This document shows, in pieces, positions 11,301 to 24,277 of a DNA stretch of 64,000 nucleotides; within the stretch, counting starts at the first letter, position 1; every line of letters begins with the position of its first letter. Source of the DNA: Plantago major (taxonomy: Eukaryota; Streptophyta; Magnoliopsida; Lamiales; Plantaginaceae). Below the pieces are notes generated by a model, which did no database searches, had not been told where the DNA came from, and saw only the letters and a program-made list of their open reading frames with translations. The stretch covers positions 15,963,200-16,027,199 of the forward strand of contig CM048843.1 of NCBI GenBank assembly GCA_026545765.1, read 5' to 3'. Both the position numbers and the translations under genes were made by a program.

Positions 11301-14300
11301 TTGAGTTAGGTTGACTTGAATGATCTACAGGAAACAAAATTTGATAAAAGAGCACTAAAACATCAGTAAACATTCAAGACATGTTAAGATAGCCACAAAC
11401 TTGATCTTTATTGTATGTCACAATAAGGCTCTTGTGTGTGTAGAGGACATGCTTATCACCATTTCTCGCAGCATCAACCTCCCCAACAAATCCTGCAGAA
11501 GGCAAGAAACAAAGGACAGCAAAACATTCAGCAGCTTGCACTTTCCTAAATGCACTTTATGAAGCAGGCAGATGGAGGAAAGGCGTACCCCATAAAGGTA
11601 GATCATCTGTGAGGTTTTCGTCAGAGCAAAGCAACAGAAAATGAGAAGATAAGTTAGACAGGGATATTAATCTATAATTTGAGAGTACATGAGTATATTA
11701 AGGTTTTAGTAGAAGGATGTTGAAAGCCATGAAGGGAAACTCAGAACTGAATTTAGCACGTATCTCATCTCATGTACAGGTGTGTGCATATATGTTTTGA
11801 GCTTAAGTTTACATGCAAGTCTCAGGTAATACCAGTTTTTCCTAGGCATTAGGAAAAAACACGTCAGTATAAATTAGGGGAATGTGGCATACACTTGGGT
11901 GGGTGGTGGTGTGGTTTTGTTCTCTTGGAGAGAAAAATCAGCATGTTTTACTGAACTAAGATATGAAACCAACTGAGATAAACAAAGATTTGTGTACTTT
12001 ATATTCTTTGCACATAACTAAATCACTTTGACTGGCAAACATATGATATCACTAGTAACAGTATGAGATTATAATATTAAATCAAGCACAGCCAGAGACA
12101 ATAATAGACACTAGACGCCCTTCTTTTACTATTTTCCTCATGATACCATGGGCACAATTTCGTTCACCCAGCTTGGATAATATTTGTTGCATGTGAGATG
12201 ATTATGTGAAAAGGAGTTATTTGAACAGAGCGAATTCAATACAACAAACATGTTATGTTTCTTGAGACTTAATATGGTTCTAAAAAACCTTGACAAGCTC
12301 ATCAGGTCTAGGGTTATGTCATATAATGCAGATGATACGCAAACTGTTACATGATGGTTGGCATTATCTCTAGCTTACCTGAATTGCTATGCATGTGTAT
12401 ATGACTATATGCATATCTATCATTGTAGAGCTAAGGAATGAGCATGCATACCCATAAAAAATTCAAACCAGTAACTATTTTCAATAGCATCCTTGAATTG
12501 TTTGACTTTTTCTTCATCAAGTTTAAGCTCACAAATGGCAGTCCTCTCTACCGATTCTGTCAAACAAGAATGATACATTTTATGGTTCAGGTAAGAGGGT
12601 AACTGAGAATTAAAAAAATTAAACAAGTCCTTGTACACGTACGTACTTTTGAATTTAATGTCAATCAAGCTATCAATAAGCTCATTTCCACCCAACACCT
12701 CACCAAGACCACCCCATTTGTGAGCAGCATTTCCCGATGGATGACAGAATGGAAGACTGTAATAGTTATATGTTTCCTGAGGATTGTTGTATGGCCCAAC
12801 TTTGTTTACCCAGAGAGTGACCGGCTCATCCTGGTTATACTGCAGGAAAGAGGAAGTTGATTTCTTAAAAAGCATCCATAGCAGAAAAGAGTAGAATGTA
12901 AATATGCCAAGGACAACACAACAGGATAAACCCTGACAATTTCAACTCATAATGGCATGCTCCTTACACATTTATCAAGTTGTTATGTTAGTACTTAGTA
13001 GGTATGTGAATTTACTTTTTATGTAATTATCTTTCAGGGTAAGGCTAATAGGGGTAAGAAAAAGAAAAGGCATGTCAGTGGAAACTGATAACAGTGAAAA
13101 GGCGACGGATTTTTTCATGATCATGACATTAGCCAAACAGTATGAATGAACATTAAAGCCATTTTTTCCAGGAAACATAGATGTATTACATCAATCATAG
13201 TATCATAAATCAAAGAAAAAATTCCCATCAAAATCATGACATAGAAAAAAATAAAACATTGAAATATCTAATCGGCAGGGGTTCTGGACCACAAATGTAT
13301 CAACAGGGGGAAGGGACTATGATCATATCAAAATCTGTAGTGTAACTGTCTAAGTACCTATGTAGTACGTATACAATTAAGGTACAGCTTGAAAGCCTCT
13401 TCCTCTAACTGACAAACAAGGCATTACTTATACAAATGTGATTCATCAATAATTCTCTTTTATTGGTCATCAATACCAAGAGGAGCTACGGAGGAGCAGA
13501 CAGAACAAAATTTATCGCTTACACTCGTTTGCACTCAAAGTCACACAGCAGATATATTCCACACAAAAACAAATACTATTTCACACAGAAGAAAATACTC
13601 TACACAAAATTTATCAGTTATACTCTTTTCCACTCGAAGGCAGCCAACTATTTCATCAGTTTCAGATGTATTAAGATGGGATATCATCCCCTTAAAAGGC
13701 CTTGTTAAGGGGAGAGGGTTATCCACTTATATGTTGTTTGCAAGATTCTCTCACAAGCGATGTGGGATATTCTAACAAGCCCTCAAAGAAAGTAGCGGTT
13801 AATCGGCTACATGGAATCATAATACCTCTTTGACATGTCGAATTATCATCGCAAGACCCATCATCAACTTGGGCCTGAGCCATCCCCTTAAAAGTATACA
13901 TCTCTATTCTTAGAGCCAACCAACACAATTCCCACTTTCACTTCACCAATCACTCCACAATAAAAAGCACTTCACGAACAAGGCACCAAAAGCTTCAACC
14001 TGACTAGCATTGGATAATTCACAGAGAGTACTACTACTACTGCTGCTGCTGCTGCTACTACACACTACATTTCACTCATCCAATTGGTGACCACACACTC
14101 AAATAGAAACAGCAAGGCTAAAGTTTGAGATATTCTTCAGACGGATCTAAGTAAACGATGACATTCTGAGAGTAATTAATTAAACCTGAGTTAGAGAGAA
14201 AGCAGCTAAAATTAGGTCAGAGCAATAACATCTCGGAAACAACGTACCCTGTGATCGGGCTCGGAGGCGAACGCCGGTGAGAGGAGGAGGAGGAGGAGGA

Positions 14301-14325
14301 GAGAGAAACGGAGGGTCGACGACAT
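8368..14325 (-). CDS. TMN1: Transmembrane nine superfamily protein (TMN1-like)
   Basis: A complete 12-exon gene encoding 583 aa (Arabidopsis TMN1 is about 589). Exons from the start: 14325-14248, 12839-12647, 12556-12452, 11606-11589, 11492-11401, 11324-11172, 11087-10953, 10879-10713, 10365-10271, 10102-9729, 8982-8709, 8435-8368; all are GT-AG and in phase. TM9/EMP70 proteins reside in Golgi and endosome membranes and affect sorting and cell adhesion. The start [20 protein letters not shown] is a signal peptide. The lumenal domain contains [20 protein letters not shown], and nine hydrophobic helices follow from [15 protein letters not shown]. The tail [12 protein letters not shown] carries the family's endosome/COPI sorting signal KxD. 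I chose the ATG at 14325, not the in-frame one 84 nt upstream, because it gives the signal peptide directly. Intron 1 (1.4 kb) holds LTR-like sequence, and the intron between exons 8 and 9 holds a MITE. Confidence 0.93.
10478..10599. mobile_element. Stowaway-like MITE in a TMN1 intron, 122 bp
   Basis: The left end CTCTCTTCGCCCCATTTATT pairs with the right end AATGAATGGAACGGAGGGAG. The right flank is TA and the left flank is CA, so one target base has mutated. It lies wholly within the intron between exons 8 and 9. Confidence 0.65.
13679..13777 (-). mobile_element. LTR-like fragment in TMN1 intron 1
   Basis: Read on the minus strand, the sequence begins TGTTAGAATATCCCACATCG and runs to CCTTTTAAGGGGATGATATC. 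This is the usual opening of a plant retroelement LTR. The flanking intron repeats the AAAAGGGGATG-type motif near 13883. No second LTR or internal coding region is visible, so it is a solo or truncated LTR. Confidence 0.5.
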
Positions 14326-15873
14326 TGGGTTATCGATCACCGGCGAAGGATCGGAGTGTTGAACAGAGTGACTGAGACAATCCAATTTATACATCCAGTG
14401 TCGTGCCAATTTTCAAGACTTTACGATTACACCTTTCCGTATTTGTTAATTCAAATAATACTAATAATAATTTTATTATTTCAAAAGTCAACACAAGTCT
14501 AGTCCAAAAAAAAAATAATCACTAATAATAATTTTCTTTCTAAAAAATTATTAATTTATGTTTAGTTCAGATTTACTTTTTATATTGTAATAACTTTTGT
14601 TCTGTTCAAATGAAGAGAAAAGAGCCTTACTTGTCCATTTGAGTCATTCACTTTCATTTTTTTACCATTGATAAAAGTACACTATAATTTTATAATTTTA
14701 TGTTCACACTACTTCCAATAAAGTCAGAAGTTAACTTGAACAATCAAACTAACCACTAATCAAGTTATGAATTAAACACCACCGCATATACTATATAGTG
14801 GCAAGGATTGGCTTTGGCATGGACAATCTGATAAAATTGAAAGAACTAGTAAAAAAAAATACCTATATTGTCCAATAGAAGAGTGTACAGGTACTATATT
14901 ATTCTTCTTATTTTGCATGTCAAAAAGCAATGTGGAAAACTGACGTGGGACATATGGAGTAGATTTTATGATAAATAAAGTATATTAGCGAGTAAATTAT
15001 GAAGAATTAGCACATGTCATTTAGAGGAAAAAAGACGCTTTCATGGAATACCAAACTTGGCAAAATAAGACATTATGTTTGGAGGATTACATAGAGAAAA
15101 TTAGTGATTGTTTTGTATAGAGTTAAAAATGTGAGTTAAGGAAGAAAAAAATTAACTATATATTTCTTTGTTGTTTAACTCTTTGCCAACAGGTTGTAAC
15201 TATATGGTTAAAAGTTATACGACTATGTAATTGTACTAAAGTTGTACGCATTGCACGCGCACTTTCTAGCGCGTGACTTAACTTTATGCATGAGAATGTG
15301 ACGACGATGATATGTCTATTAGCAAATAAGCACGGTTGATTAACGTGACTTAATCTATGATTCACGATTACATCCAACCTTCCCCGTGAGACTTGGGACA
15401 ATCGTTCTAATTTTATTATGCAGTCTAGCCTCCCTCGTGAGTGTAATCGCTTATCCTCTTTGTATGTATAAATCAAATTCGGTTGAATCCCTCGTAACTC
15501 ACATAGATTGAGGGCCAACTATAAATTTATGATTATAGACACATGAAAGTTGGAACACATCATGCACTACGGAGGATGCTAGATGAAAGGTTTTGTAAGT
15601 TACCTCGACAATCCTCTCCAACGCATAGAAAGATCCAATAAACGCCATAAGGCAATAAATTCGACAACATGTTATATAGTACAAAATTCAATTTAGAGAA
15701 TTACTTAACATATACACATTTCAAGTATATACCAAGATAGGCTTTTAATTTTTCTAATCTTATTGGACTCACTAAAGCATAGTTGGTTAAAAGATTATAA
15801 CCAACTCTCAGCCATGACGGACTGGACCCCGAACCCACGACCCACATCCGGCTCTGGCGAGCTAGCGGGTATG
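14326..15873. other. Intergenic region upstream of TMN1
   Basis: AT-rich DNA between the TMN1 start and the copia element. A 120-aa minus frame at 15156-15518 has no recognisable domain and repeats an SRGRLD phrase; I treat it as non-genic. No convincing gene is visible. Confidence 0.5.
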
Positions 15874-16226
15874 TGTAGAGCATCTAGCTCCTCCCCCTTC
15901 CAAAAGCATGGGTGCCCTAAGGGCCCAATCACTTAACCCAAGTCTTGGACTAATAAGTAGTTCCTTCTTCCTCAATTTTAGCCATGTGAGACTTCTCCCA
16001 TTTCAACTCTTGGCATTCCATATTCAATGCATCAACCAACACACTTTGAGCTTCAATAACTCTTTCACCTTTCAATGAATTTTAGTAATTCTTTCTCAAG
16101 TGTCATCTACTACTATAGTAGATTATACACGTTTAAGGAAACTTCATTTCCAATGTGTGGGGCCCCCTTAATTTGGTTGAGGTGCAAAGTCATGGACTAG
16201 CCTCTTTGGTGACTAAAATTCTAACA
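15874..16226 (-). repeat. 3' LTR of copia element (probably U3 only)
   Basis: A 353-bp copy of the terminal repeat. On the coding strand it runs TGTTAGAATTTTAG to GATGCTCTACA and is preceded by a short purine-rich CATGTGGGAAT that could be the polypurine tract. It lacks the promoter and R-U5 part present beside the right copy. Confidence 0.7.
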
Positions 16227-16837
16227 ATTCCCACATGAAAGAGAATTGATGCTCACAGCACAACGGGGTGCTCTAGCCTAGAATTTCCTGCAGAAAATCA
16301 TATTGCATCGGGATCGATTGTCAGTGACATTGAATCGTCCCTAGTAGAATACCATTGGATTTACTTGCCACCCGGTGGACGTGATGCCTTGAACCGGTCG
16401 GCGTTTTGTGTAAACCAAGACAGTGATATCAACACAATAATTTTCCTTATTGCCTCGTTCCTTTTCTCAGTCCGTTAAAGGCCTTGGACTGCTCGGATTC
16501 ATAGGTGTTCTCGTTTGAAGCGGCCTCCCATACTTCACACCCAAATAGGTGATCTTGTTCTAAAAGCATTCCTGCCAATGCTCTGCTCGTAAGCTAAAGA
16601 GATTAAGAATCTACTTCAGAGATCATTAAGAGTTTAGTGACTCATCCTCCGCCCGGTCTGCAGGAGCACTTAATGTGTCTTTCACGGGAATGGCGCAAAT
16701 GGAGTATAACTCCTAAGTGCTTTTACCTCTAAGTACAAACTTCAAGAGGCATCTTGGTCCTTCTGCTTTAGTTGTCCCATTGAACCAAATTCTTGGGATC
16801 TCCAGTCAGTATGGTTGGGTTGCCACCGTAAATTCCC

Positions 16838-17224
16838 TTATTGAGTGGGTCTTAAGCCCATTCCCCTAGACAAGCAGTGTCCTTGATCCCTCGGTAGCGC
16901 TTTGGTTAGCGGATCCGCAATGTTATCCTTTGATTTCACGTAGTCAACAGTGATAACCCCCGTAGAGCCCAACTGCCTAATAGTTTTATGTCTTCGACGT
17001 ATGTGTTTAGACTTTCCATTATACATATTGTTTCCTGCCCTTCCTAATGCCGACATACTGTCACAATGAATTGTTACAGAAGGCACAGGCCTATCCCAAC
17101 AAGGGATGTCCTCTAAAAATTCTCTAAGCCATTCTGCTTCTTCTCCAGCCTTGTCCAAAGCTATGAATTCCGATTCCATCGTGGATCGGGCGATGCACGT
17201 TTGTTTAGAGGACTTCAGAAACAA
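16838..17224 (-). pseudogene. Copia RNase H remnant
   Basis: The frame contains CIARSTMESEFIALDKAGEE, IHCDSMSAL and KHIRRRHKTIR, the conserved copia RNase H segments, and ends DPLTKALPR. A frameshift near 17220 separates it from the reverse transcriptase. Confidence 0.88.
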
Positions 17225-18676
17225 AGACCGCCACCAATGGTAAACACGTAACCACTAGTGGACTTGGTGTTTGTACTATCAGATATCCAGTTTGCATCAC
17301 TGTATCCTTCTAATACTGCCGGATATCTTCCATAGTGTAATCCATAATCTATTGTGGTCTTTAAGTATCCCAATAAATGAAGTAGAGCTTTCCAGTGAGC
17401 ACTTCTTGGATTACGCGTAAATCTAGCCAACTTGTTGACTGCAAAAGCAATATCAGGACGAGTGCAGTTCATCACGTACATCAAACTGTCAATTATCCGA
17501 GCATATTGTGTTTGGTTTACTGGATCACCTGAATGTTTGTCCAAACACAAAGATTCGTTCATAGGTGTCCTTACACATTGACGGTCAAAGACCTCATATC
17601 TCTTTAAAACGTCTTCAACGTAATGAGATTGTGATAGCACCAAACCTTCGGGTGTTTTAGAGATCTTTATCCCTAAGATTAAATCTGCTACACCCAAGTC
17701 TTTCATGTCGAAAAGTTGTTTCAACATTTGCTTTGTTTTTAAAATCAAATCCAGGCTACTTCCAGTAATGAGCATGTCGTCTACATATAAGCATATCATG
17801 ACAAAGGATTCAACGTTCCCTTTCACATAGATACACTTATCACACTCATTTATAGAAAAGCCCTTTGATCGCAACGTGTTGTCAAACTTTTCGTGCCATT
17901 GTTTAGGAGCTTGCTTGAGTCCGTACAATGACTTGACAAGACGACATACCTTCTTCTCTTATCCTGGAACCACATACCCTTCAGGTTGTTCCATATAAAT
18001 TTTCTCGTCCAGTTCTCCATTTAGGAAAGCAGTTTTAAACATCCATTTGATGTATCTCAAGACCACGCAGTGCAGCTATGGCTATGAATACTCTAATGGA
18101 AGTTATTCTAGACACAGGCGAGTATGTGTCAAAGTAGTCAAGACCCTCCTTTTGTCTATAGCATTTGACTACTAGACGAGCCTTGTACTTATCAATGGTT
18201 CCATCTGCTTTATACTTGCGTTTGAGTATCCACTTGCAACCCAATGGCTTATTTCCCGGAGGAAGGTCAACCACTTCCCAAGTATGATTTTGCAGGATGG
18301 ATTCCATTTCACTTTCAATGGCCTCTTTCCAAAAGGGGGCTTCAGGAGTGGACATCGCCTCTTGGATAGTCCTAGGCTCGTTTTCTACAAGGAATGTGAG
18401 AAAATTAGGACCAAAGTCTTTCTGAGTCCTAGCCCTCTTACTCCTCCTTGGTTCAACATCAGGAATCTCAACGTTCTCTTGATGTGAACTTTCGGGTTCT
18501 GCAGAATTCTCTAGAGCAGGTGAACCTATAGGTTCTGCATCATTTTCTGAAGGTACACCTTCGAAATCTGCATTAGGGCCACTTGGGTCAGGGGCCCCCA
18601 CAGGGGCCCCCACATTTGACCCTATTGTCGTTTCATAGTCTCGTTTACGAGAGACTATTTCCTTCTTTTCCTTCAT
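17215..18676 (-). pseudogene. Copia reverse transcriptase remnant
   Basis: Two frames (18676-18035 and 17928-17215) cover the RVT_2 domain. The first ends at a one-base insertion just after EIHQMDV. A stop codon follows in the gap, about 40 nt before [12 protein letters not shown]. The catalytic YVDDM box is intact in the second frame. The usual AKG near KARLV has become VKC. Confidence 0.88.
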
Positions 18677-18776
18677 GGGAAAAACTTCTTCAAAGAATTA
18701 TGCATTCCTTGATTCAATGACAGTACCCTCATGGATGTCAGGTATCAGCGACTTATGCACTAAGAAGCGATAAGCA

Positions 18777-19718
18777 CTACTGTTGTTTGCATATCCTATA
18801 AATATGAAATCTACAGTCTTTGGTCCAAATCTTTACTTGCTTTGGTTTGGGTATTACCATCTTAGCCAAGCAGCCCCACACTTTCAAGTGTTTGTAAGAA
18901 GGCTTGTGACCTTTCCATAGTTCATATGGAGTAACATCACTATTTTTCCGGGGTATTCTGTTAAGAATAGTAGTAGCTGTGAGAATAGCCTCCCCCCACA
19001 AATTATGGGGTAATCCATAATCTAGTAATAGTGTTGTCATTATCTCCTTGAGAGTATGATTATTGCGTTCAGCAACACCATTTGACTGAGGCAAATATGG
19101 AGCAGTAGTCTGATGAATTATGCCAAACTTAGAACAATATTCTTCAAATGGTGCTCCATATTCTCCACCTCTGTCACTTTGAATTACTTTAATTCGAGTA
19201 CTACGTTGATTCTCAACTTCAGTTTTGTAGTGTTTAAATGCTTCTAAGGTTTCGTCCTTACTCCTTAGCAAATAAACATAACAATATCTAGTGCAATCAT
19301 CAATAAAAGTAACAAAGTACTTTTTTCCTCCTCTAGTTTGCACAAATTTTAAATCACACAAGTCGCTGTGAATTAATTCTAGAGGAGTCGTGGTTCTGTA
19401 TACTGAATGAAATGGTGCCCTTGTTAATTTTGCCTCCACACAAACCTCACATTTACTTTGAGGATTGATTTCGAAGGACGACAAATGTTTCATTTTTATT
19501 AACTTTCGAATAGCACTGCAGTTTGTATGTCCTAATTTATGGTGCCATAAATTAGAGAACTTAGACAAGTAGGTAGAATCATTTATTTCATTGACATTGC
19601 TCTCAAAGAGGCGTACAACATACATTACAGACATCTTAAAGAGCCCATCACACATGTAGCCCTTTCCTACAAACTTGCCAGACTTAAGTAGTACAAACTG
19701 ATTAGACTCGAAAGTCAT
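18777..19718 (-). pseudogene. Copia integrase remnant
   Basis: A 313-aa frame. It begins with the GAG-pre-integrase zinc finger (WHHKLGHT...CEVCVEAK), followed by the integrase core with its D, D and E in IHSDLC, QSDRGGEY and NGVAERNN. The C-terminal ELWKGHKPSYKHLKVWGC is also typical. It shifts frame at about 18830. Confidence 0.88.
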
Positions 19719-20035
19719 CTTGAAACCCGCCTTGACCAGCAGCGGCCCGGAACCAGATTCTTGCGGATATCAGGAACGTGCATCACTTCATTCAGTATGA
19801 GCTCCTTTCCAGAAGTCATCTTCAGAACCACTTTTCCAACTCCTTTCACCTCCGAAGTAGCGTCATTTCCCATGAACAGCTTCTTGTCTTTCACCGGAGA
19901 GTAGGTAGAGAAGGCACCCCTGTCTGAACATATGTGGCGAGTTGCACCCGTATCAATCCACCACTGCCTTGGGTTTTCAACCAGATTGGCTTCCAAGACA
20001 ACAACAGCAAAGGAGTTGATCATGTCCTCCACCAT
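19715..20035 (-). pseudogene. Copia aspartic protease remnant
   Basis: The active-site motif [11 protein letters not shown] matches the copia protease (usually DSGAS/DTGAS). It is followed by the hydrophobic [15 protein letters not shown] segment. The frame is lost around 19720, at the join to the integrase region. Confidence 0.8.
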
Positions 20036-20040
20036 AGGTT

Positions 20041-20971
20041 CATCTTTTGCTTCAGCACATTAGCCTTCTCCTTTTTTAGGGAGTTGCAATCTGCCTTCAT
20101 ATGCCCAGGCTTTCCGCAGTTGAAGCAATTTCCCTTGATCCTTCTAGGCTTCCCCTGGTTTCCTTGCTTCCCTTGAGACTTCACGTCCCCATCACGCGTC
20201 TTGCGTTTCTTGGAATTTCCTCGACTTTCCTTTGAATCAACCAGTGAGCCTCGCTTCCATGGGCTGCTTTCCTTTGCCCAAAGCCCTCCGATTGTCTTCC
20301 TGAATCTGAAGCTTAATGATCAGCCCTTCAAGCCCCATCTCCTTGGTCTTCAACTTAAGATAACTCATGAACTCGTTCCATGATGGTGGCAGTTTCTCGA
20401 TCAGTGAAGCGACCAGGAATGGCTCATTAGGCTTCATGCCTTCCTGTTCCAGTTCGTGGAGAATAGACTGAAACTCCAGGACTTAACTCATCACAGACTT
20501 AGAGTCAGTCATTTTGAAGTTCAGGAACTTCCCCACAACGAACTTCTTAGTACCGTCACGAAAGTACTTTCATCGATTTCTCCCACAATTCCCTTGCAGA
20601 TCGACAGAAAGGTATGCGTATAGTGCATCAGAAAGACAATTGAGAATGTAGTTATTACATAGGAAATCGCTGTGAACCCAAGCATCATATGCTAATTGCC
20701 TGTTCCGGTTGTCATCCTATGTGGCCTGAACAGCTTCTGGAGACATGGCATTCGGATTAGTGTCTTGCAGGACATGAGCGGTAGGTGTTTCAGCCTTGAG
20801 ATAGTTGTCCAGCCCAATTGTCGTCAGGTAGAACAACATCTTCTGTTTCCACTGCTTGAAGTTGGAACCCAGGAACTTCTCCGGCTTTTCGCCATGGTTG
20901 GGAGCGGCATTGATGCGAACAACAGGAGCAGGAACAACGGGGACATCAGTTCCAGTAGAAAACATCTTCAT
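20041..20971 (-). pseudogene. Copia gag (nucleocapsid) remnant
   Basis: The start is MKMFSTGTDVPVV, followed by the gag helical region (FKQWKQKMLFYL; PPSWNEFMSYLK). A CCHC zinc knuckle of the form CFNCGKPGHMKADC lies near 20080-20130. Stops and frame changes between 20437 and 20717 and beyond separate these blocks, so no intact gag protein can be made. Confidence 0.8.
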
Positions 20972-21290
20972 ACACAGAATACAGTCTTAATTGTTGTTTG
21001 GTGGTAGTGTATGAGGATGGGAACTAAAATAGTGTATAGTAAGGAAAGGATTAGAGTGTTGAGCAAAGGCTGGGCCTATTTCCTTAAGACTGTATTTTCC
21101 CCGCACTGGTGCTTACGATTGACTTAGCAAATAGTCTCCCAAGATAGAACAACAGTATTTGAATCAGAGTTCTAGCACTCGAACTTTGACTCAGCGAACT
21201 AATACAATAAAGGATTCTTCTGGCTTTAGAGAGTTTAAGAGAAGGAAGAAGGATGGATTGTTGTGTGTTAAATCCGAACCTAGGGGGGAC

Positions 21291-21298
21291 TATTTATA
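21291..21298 (-). promoter_or_regulatory. TATA box of the copia 5' LTR
   Basis: TATAAATA on the minus strand, followed about 30 nt later by ACACACAACAATCC, a plausible start site. This places U3 to the right and R-U5 to the left within the 5' LTR. Confidence 0.5.
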
Positions 21299-21447
21299 GT
21301 TTCGAAGAGTTGAGTCTGACAGGCACAATGGTTCGCGAACTGGTACAACAGATGAGTTGCAACATTTGAGTACAACAATTCCGAACAGATATGTCCCATG
21401 CGAACAGTTCGTACTGATTCGCTCATGCCCAATCCGAACAGCCCGCG

Positions 21448-21796
21448 TGTAGGAGCATCTAGCTCCTCCCCCTTCCAAAAGCATGGGTGCCCTAAGGGCC
21501 CAATCACTTAACCCAAGTCTTGGACTGATAAGTAGTTTCTTCTTCCTCAATTTTAGCCATGTGGGACTTCTCCCATTTCAACTCTTGGCATTCCATATTC
21601 AATGCATCAACCAACACACTTTGAGCTTCAATAACTCTTTCACCTTTCAATGAATTTTAGTAATTCTTTCCCAAGTGTCATCTACTACTATAGTAGATTA
21701 TACACGTTTAAGGAAACTTTATTTCCAACGTGTGGGACCCCTTTGGTTGAGGTGCAAAGTCATGGACTAGCCTCTTTGGTGACTAAAATTCTAACA
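21448..21796 (-). repeat. 5' LTR, shared segment
   Basis: A 349-bp copy that differs from the left one by scattered substitutions and a few small indels. The LTR may continue inward to about 21.0-21.2 kb because promoter-like sequence follows. Confidence 0.7.
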
Positions 21797-24277
21797 AAGT
21801 CTTACATAATGAACATTTTAAGAGTGTCAACTCATGATCATGTAGTGTGAAACTAATTAGGCTTCCCATGAGCATCATCATGATTTCTAATCTCCTCTTA
21901 TGCATAATTATTTATATTTGTTTTCATAATTTTGACATATACATACTCGATCATAAATCTCAAACAACCTCCATCTTATTTGTTTAACAGTAATAATATA
22001 TTAACTAACAATATTGTTAGCAATAAGCATAAGAGAAGCTTGAGACCATAATATCCATCTTGACACTAATTTCCAACTACAAACATACAATATAAACCAG
22101 AATATATGACTCTTCAAAACTACATCTCCAGAACCAAACCATTTGTTATCACTACATCAAGGCATCCTGCCAAGATCTTCACAAATGCTTCGACAGAGTC
22201 TCCTGCCCTTTCAAACGTAACCAATATGTCCACCTTTTGTGCATAATTTCACTTTCATGTATATACAACATACACCGTCAATTCCAAACAATCACCATCT
22301 TAGATTTTCACATGTATTACTGACATGGGATGATGTATTACATATTTACAACTTAATTACCTCCTTAAATTCCCGATGTCCTCACTCCTCACAAGATTTT
22401 TAAATATAGAGCTGGTGATATTTATATTTTAATTCTTACAAGTGGTTGATTCATATTGGGTGGTCTGAAACATACGTATCAGGACAAATTAACTAGTTAC
22501 GCAGTCTAGGTAATGCATTTCTACATGGCCATTACCTTTTTTTCTCATATCCCTGATCTAAGATTGCCTAAGCTCACATGGAGCCCGTCCAAGTCATAAG
22601 TCATACACATTTTATTTGTTTAATTTTTCATTTTGTTGGGAATAATCCCAAATCATACGTACTATGCAGTATCATTTTGAAAAACAAAGTATATGTTCCA
22701 GTGCAATTTATCTTTGTTGATCACATTACAATGTATCCATCAATACATATCCATTAGAAATACATTCACACCATACCTCTAATGTAATTCGACGTTAACC
22801 TAAACAATTGAGTTGAACGTAACTGCATGTATTTAATTTGAATTTGTGATTTATTTATAGAAGTACTGTATAATATTAACTTATCACTTTATTTAGTTAT
22901 TTGGAAGGGAACTATGTTCATTCATTAGAGGAAATATCACAGGTCAATGATTCACTTGTCGATGCGACAATGACGTAATAAGCTATTATACTTATCCATT
23001 TTCATAATATACAAGCCAATTAGGACAAATTTCCACTTGAGCTTCTCCCCGATAGGTCATATACGACGTCTAACTCTGTGTAAGGTTTGTACATTCTCAT
23101 TGGAAGAAAGAACTCGGATTTCATATTATCATCACACTTGGCCATCCACTAAGCTTCTTTTTTGATAGGTCGTATACGACGGCTAACTCTGTGCAAGCTA
23201 GTACATTTTCATTGGAAGAAAGAACTCGAATTATCATCATCACACTTATCCACCGCATTGATTTCCCCATAAATAAGTATATACCTTATTAAAGCAATTA
23301 TTTTATTGAACACATCACATTGTAGTATAAACTATATGAATGTATGGCATATCAAACGCTTTGATCGAATATGTATTGACATTTTCTGTGATATTAGAAA
23401 AATTATAGAAAATCATGAGTGTTACGAGAATTTAAAATATTTTTATATTGCGTTGAAATTGAATAATTGCAAATAATATGAGAAATGGAGAGAAAAAGTT
23501 GAAGAAGTTAGTTTTATATTTTACTTGATTTAGATGGACATGTAGCAAAAGTTCCCATCTTGCACCGTTCCGACCGCCTAGAGTTCCGGTCCCATCTATG
23601 AGTCCCACAAGAGGAAAAATCAAATCAAAATTTCCCATTGATTTCTTCTTAACTTTGTGCCTGCGTGTTAAATTCTCACCTCTTTCAAGATATTCTGCAA
23701 TTCTTGTCCAGGATCTCCTTTTCACTATGATGATGTACCATATCATGCACGCTTTACTCTCATACACAACACCTCACTAGCATTTCTTTGCTTTTTCTTC
23801 ACATCCCAGAAATCAAATTTCAATCCTTTTCCCCTTTTTCCAACTGAAACCCATCTCAGTCCTGTAAAGGTGACACCTTTTTCAGCTTTCGAACTTTAAA
23901 TACCCAATAAATTATATTCTTTGATCGGTTATTGGTGGAGAAAGATTTTGTTTTGTTTCCCTTTTGGATTTGAGTCTTGTGTAATCAATTACTACGCCTT
24001 TTAGATTACGAATCAAGAAAATCCCTTTGTCAGCAGATTTAGTGAGTTTTAGCTCGGATTAGCTGCATCGAGCTTTAATATTATATTTACTGTATATTTT
24101 GGCTTTTGGATTTTGACTTGGATAGCCTGGATAATAAGCGTGTTATTAAGCCTCTATAGGGTATGAAATAAATCTCAATTTCTTGAATGTTTTGTGGATT
24201 TGAGCTTCTGTAACTGACAAGTTCTCTGTGTGTTTGATCTCTTGCTGACAGTGAGGAGATAATACGGATAAGACGAA

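Larger units (their letters stand above)
15874..21796 (-). mobile_element. Degenerate Ty1/copia LTR retrotransposon
   Basis: The element lies on the minus strand in copia order gag, protease, integrase, reverse transcriptase, RNase H. Its left and right ends share a direct repeat of about 350 bp (15874-16226 and 21448-21796) that begins TGTTAGAATTTTAG on the coding strand. No 5-bp target duplication is evident (GTATG and AAGTC). A tRNA-Met primer site is not seen next to the right repeat, but a TATA box lies inward of it. The true 5' LTR is therefore probably longer than the shared repeat, and the 3' LTR truncated. Frameshifts and stops break every coding domain, so the copy is defective. Confidence 0.85.

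Noticed and set aside
15156..15518. 120-aa minus-strand frame
   Set aside because: No domain, a repetitive SRGRLD phrase and a repeat-rich context. Not enough to call a gene.
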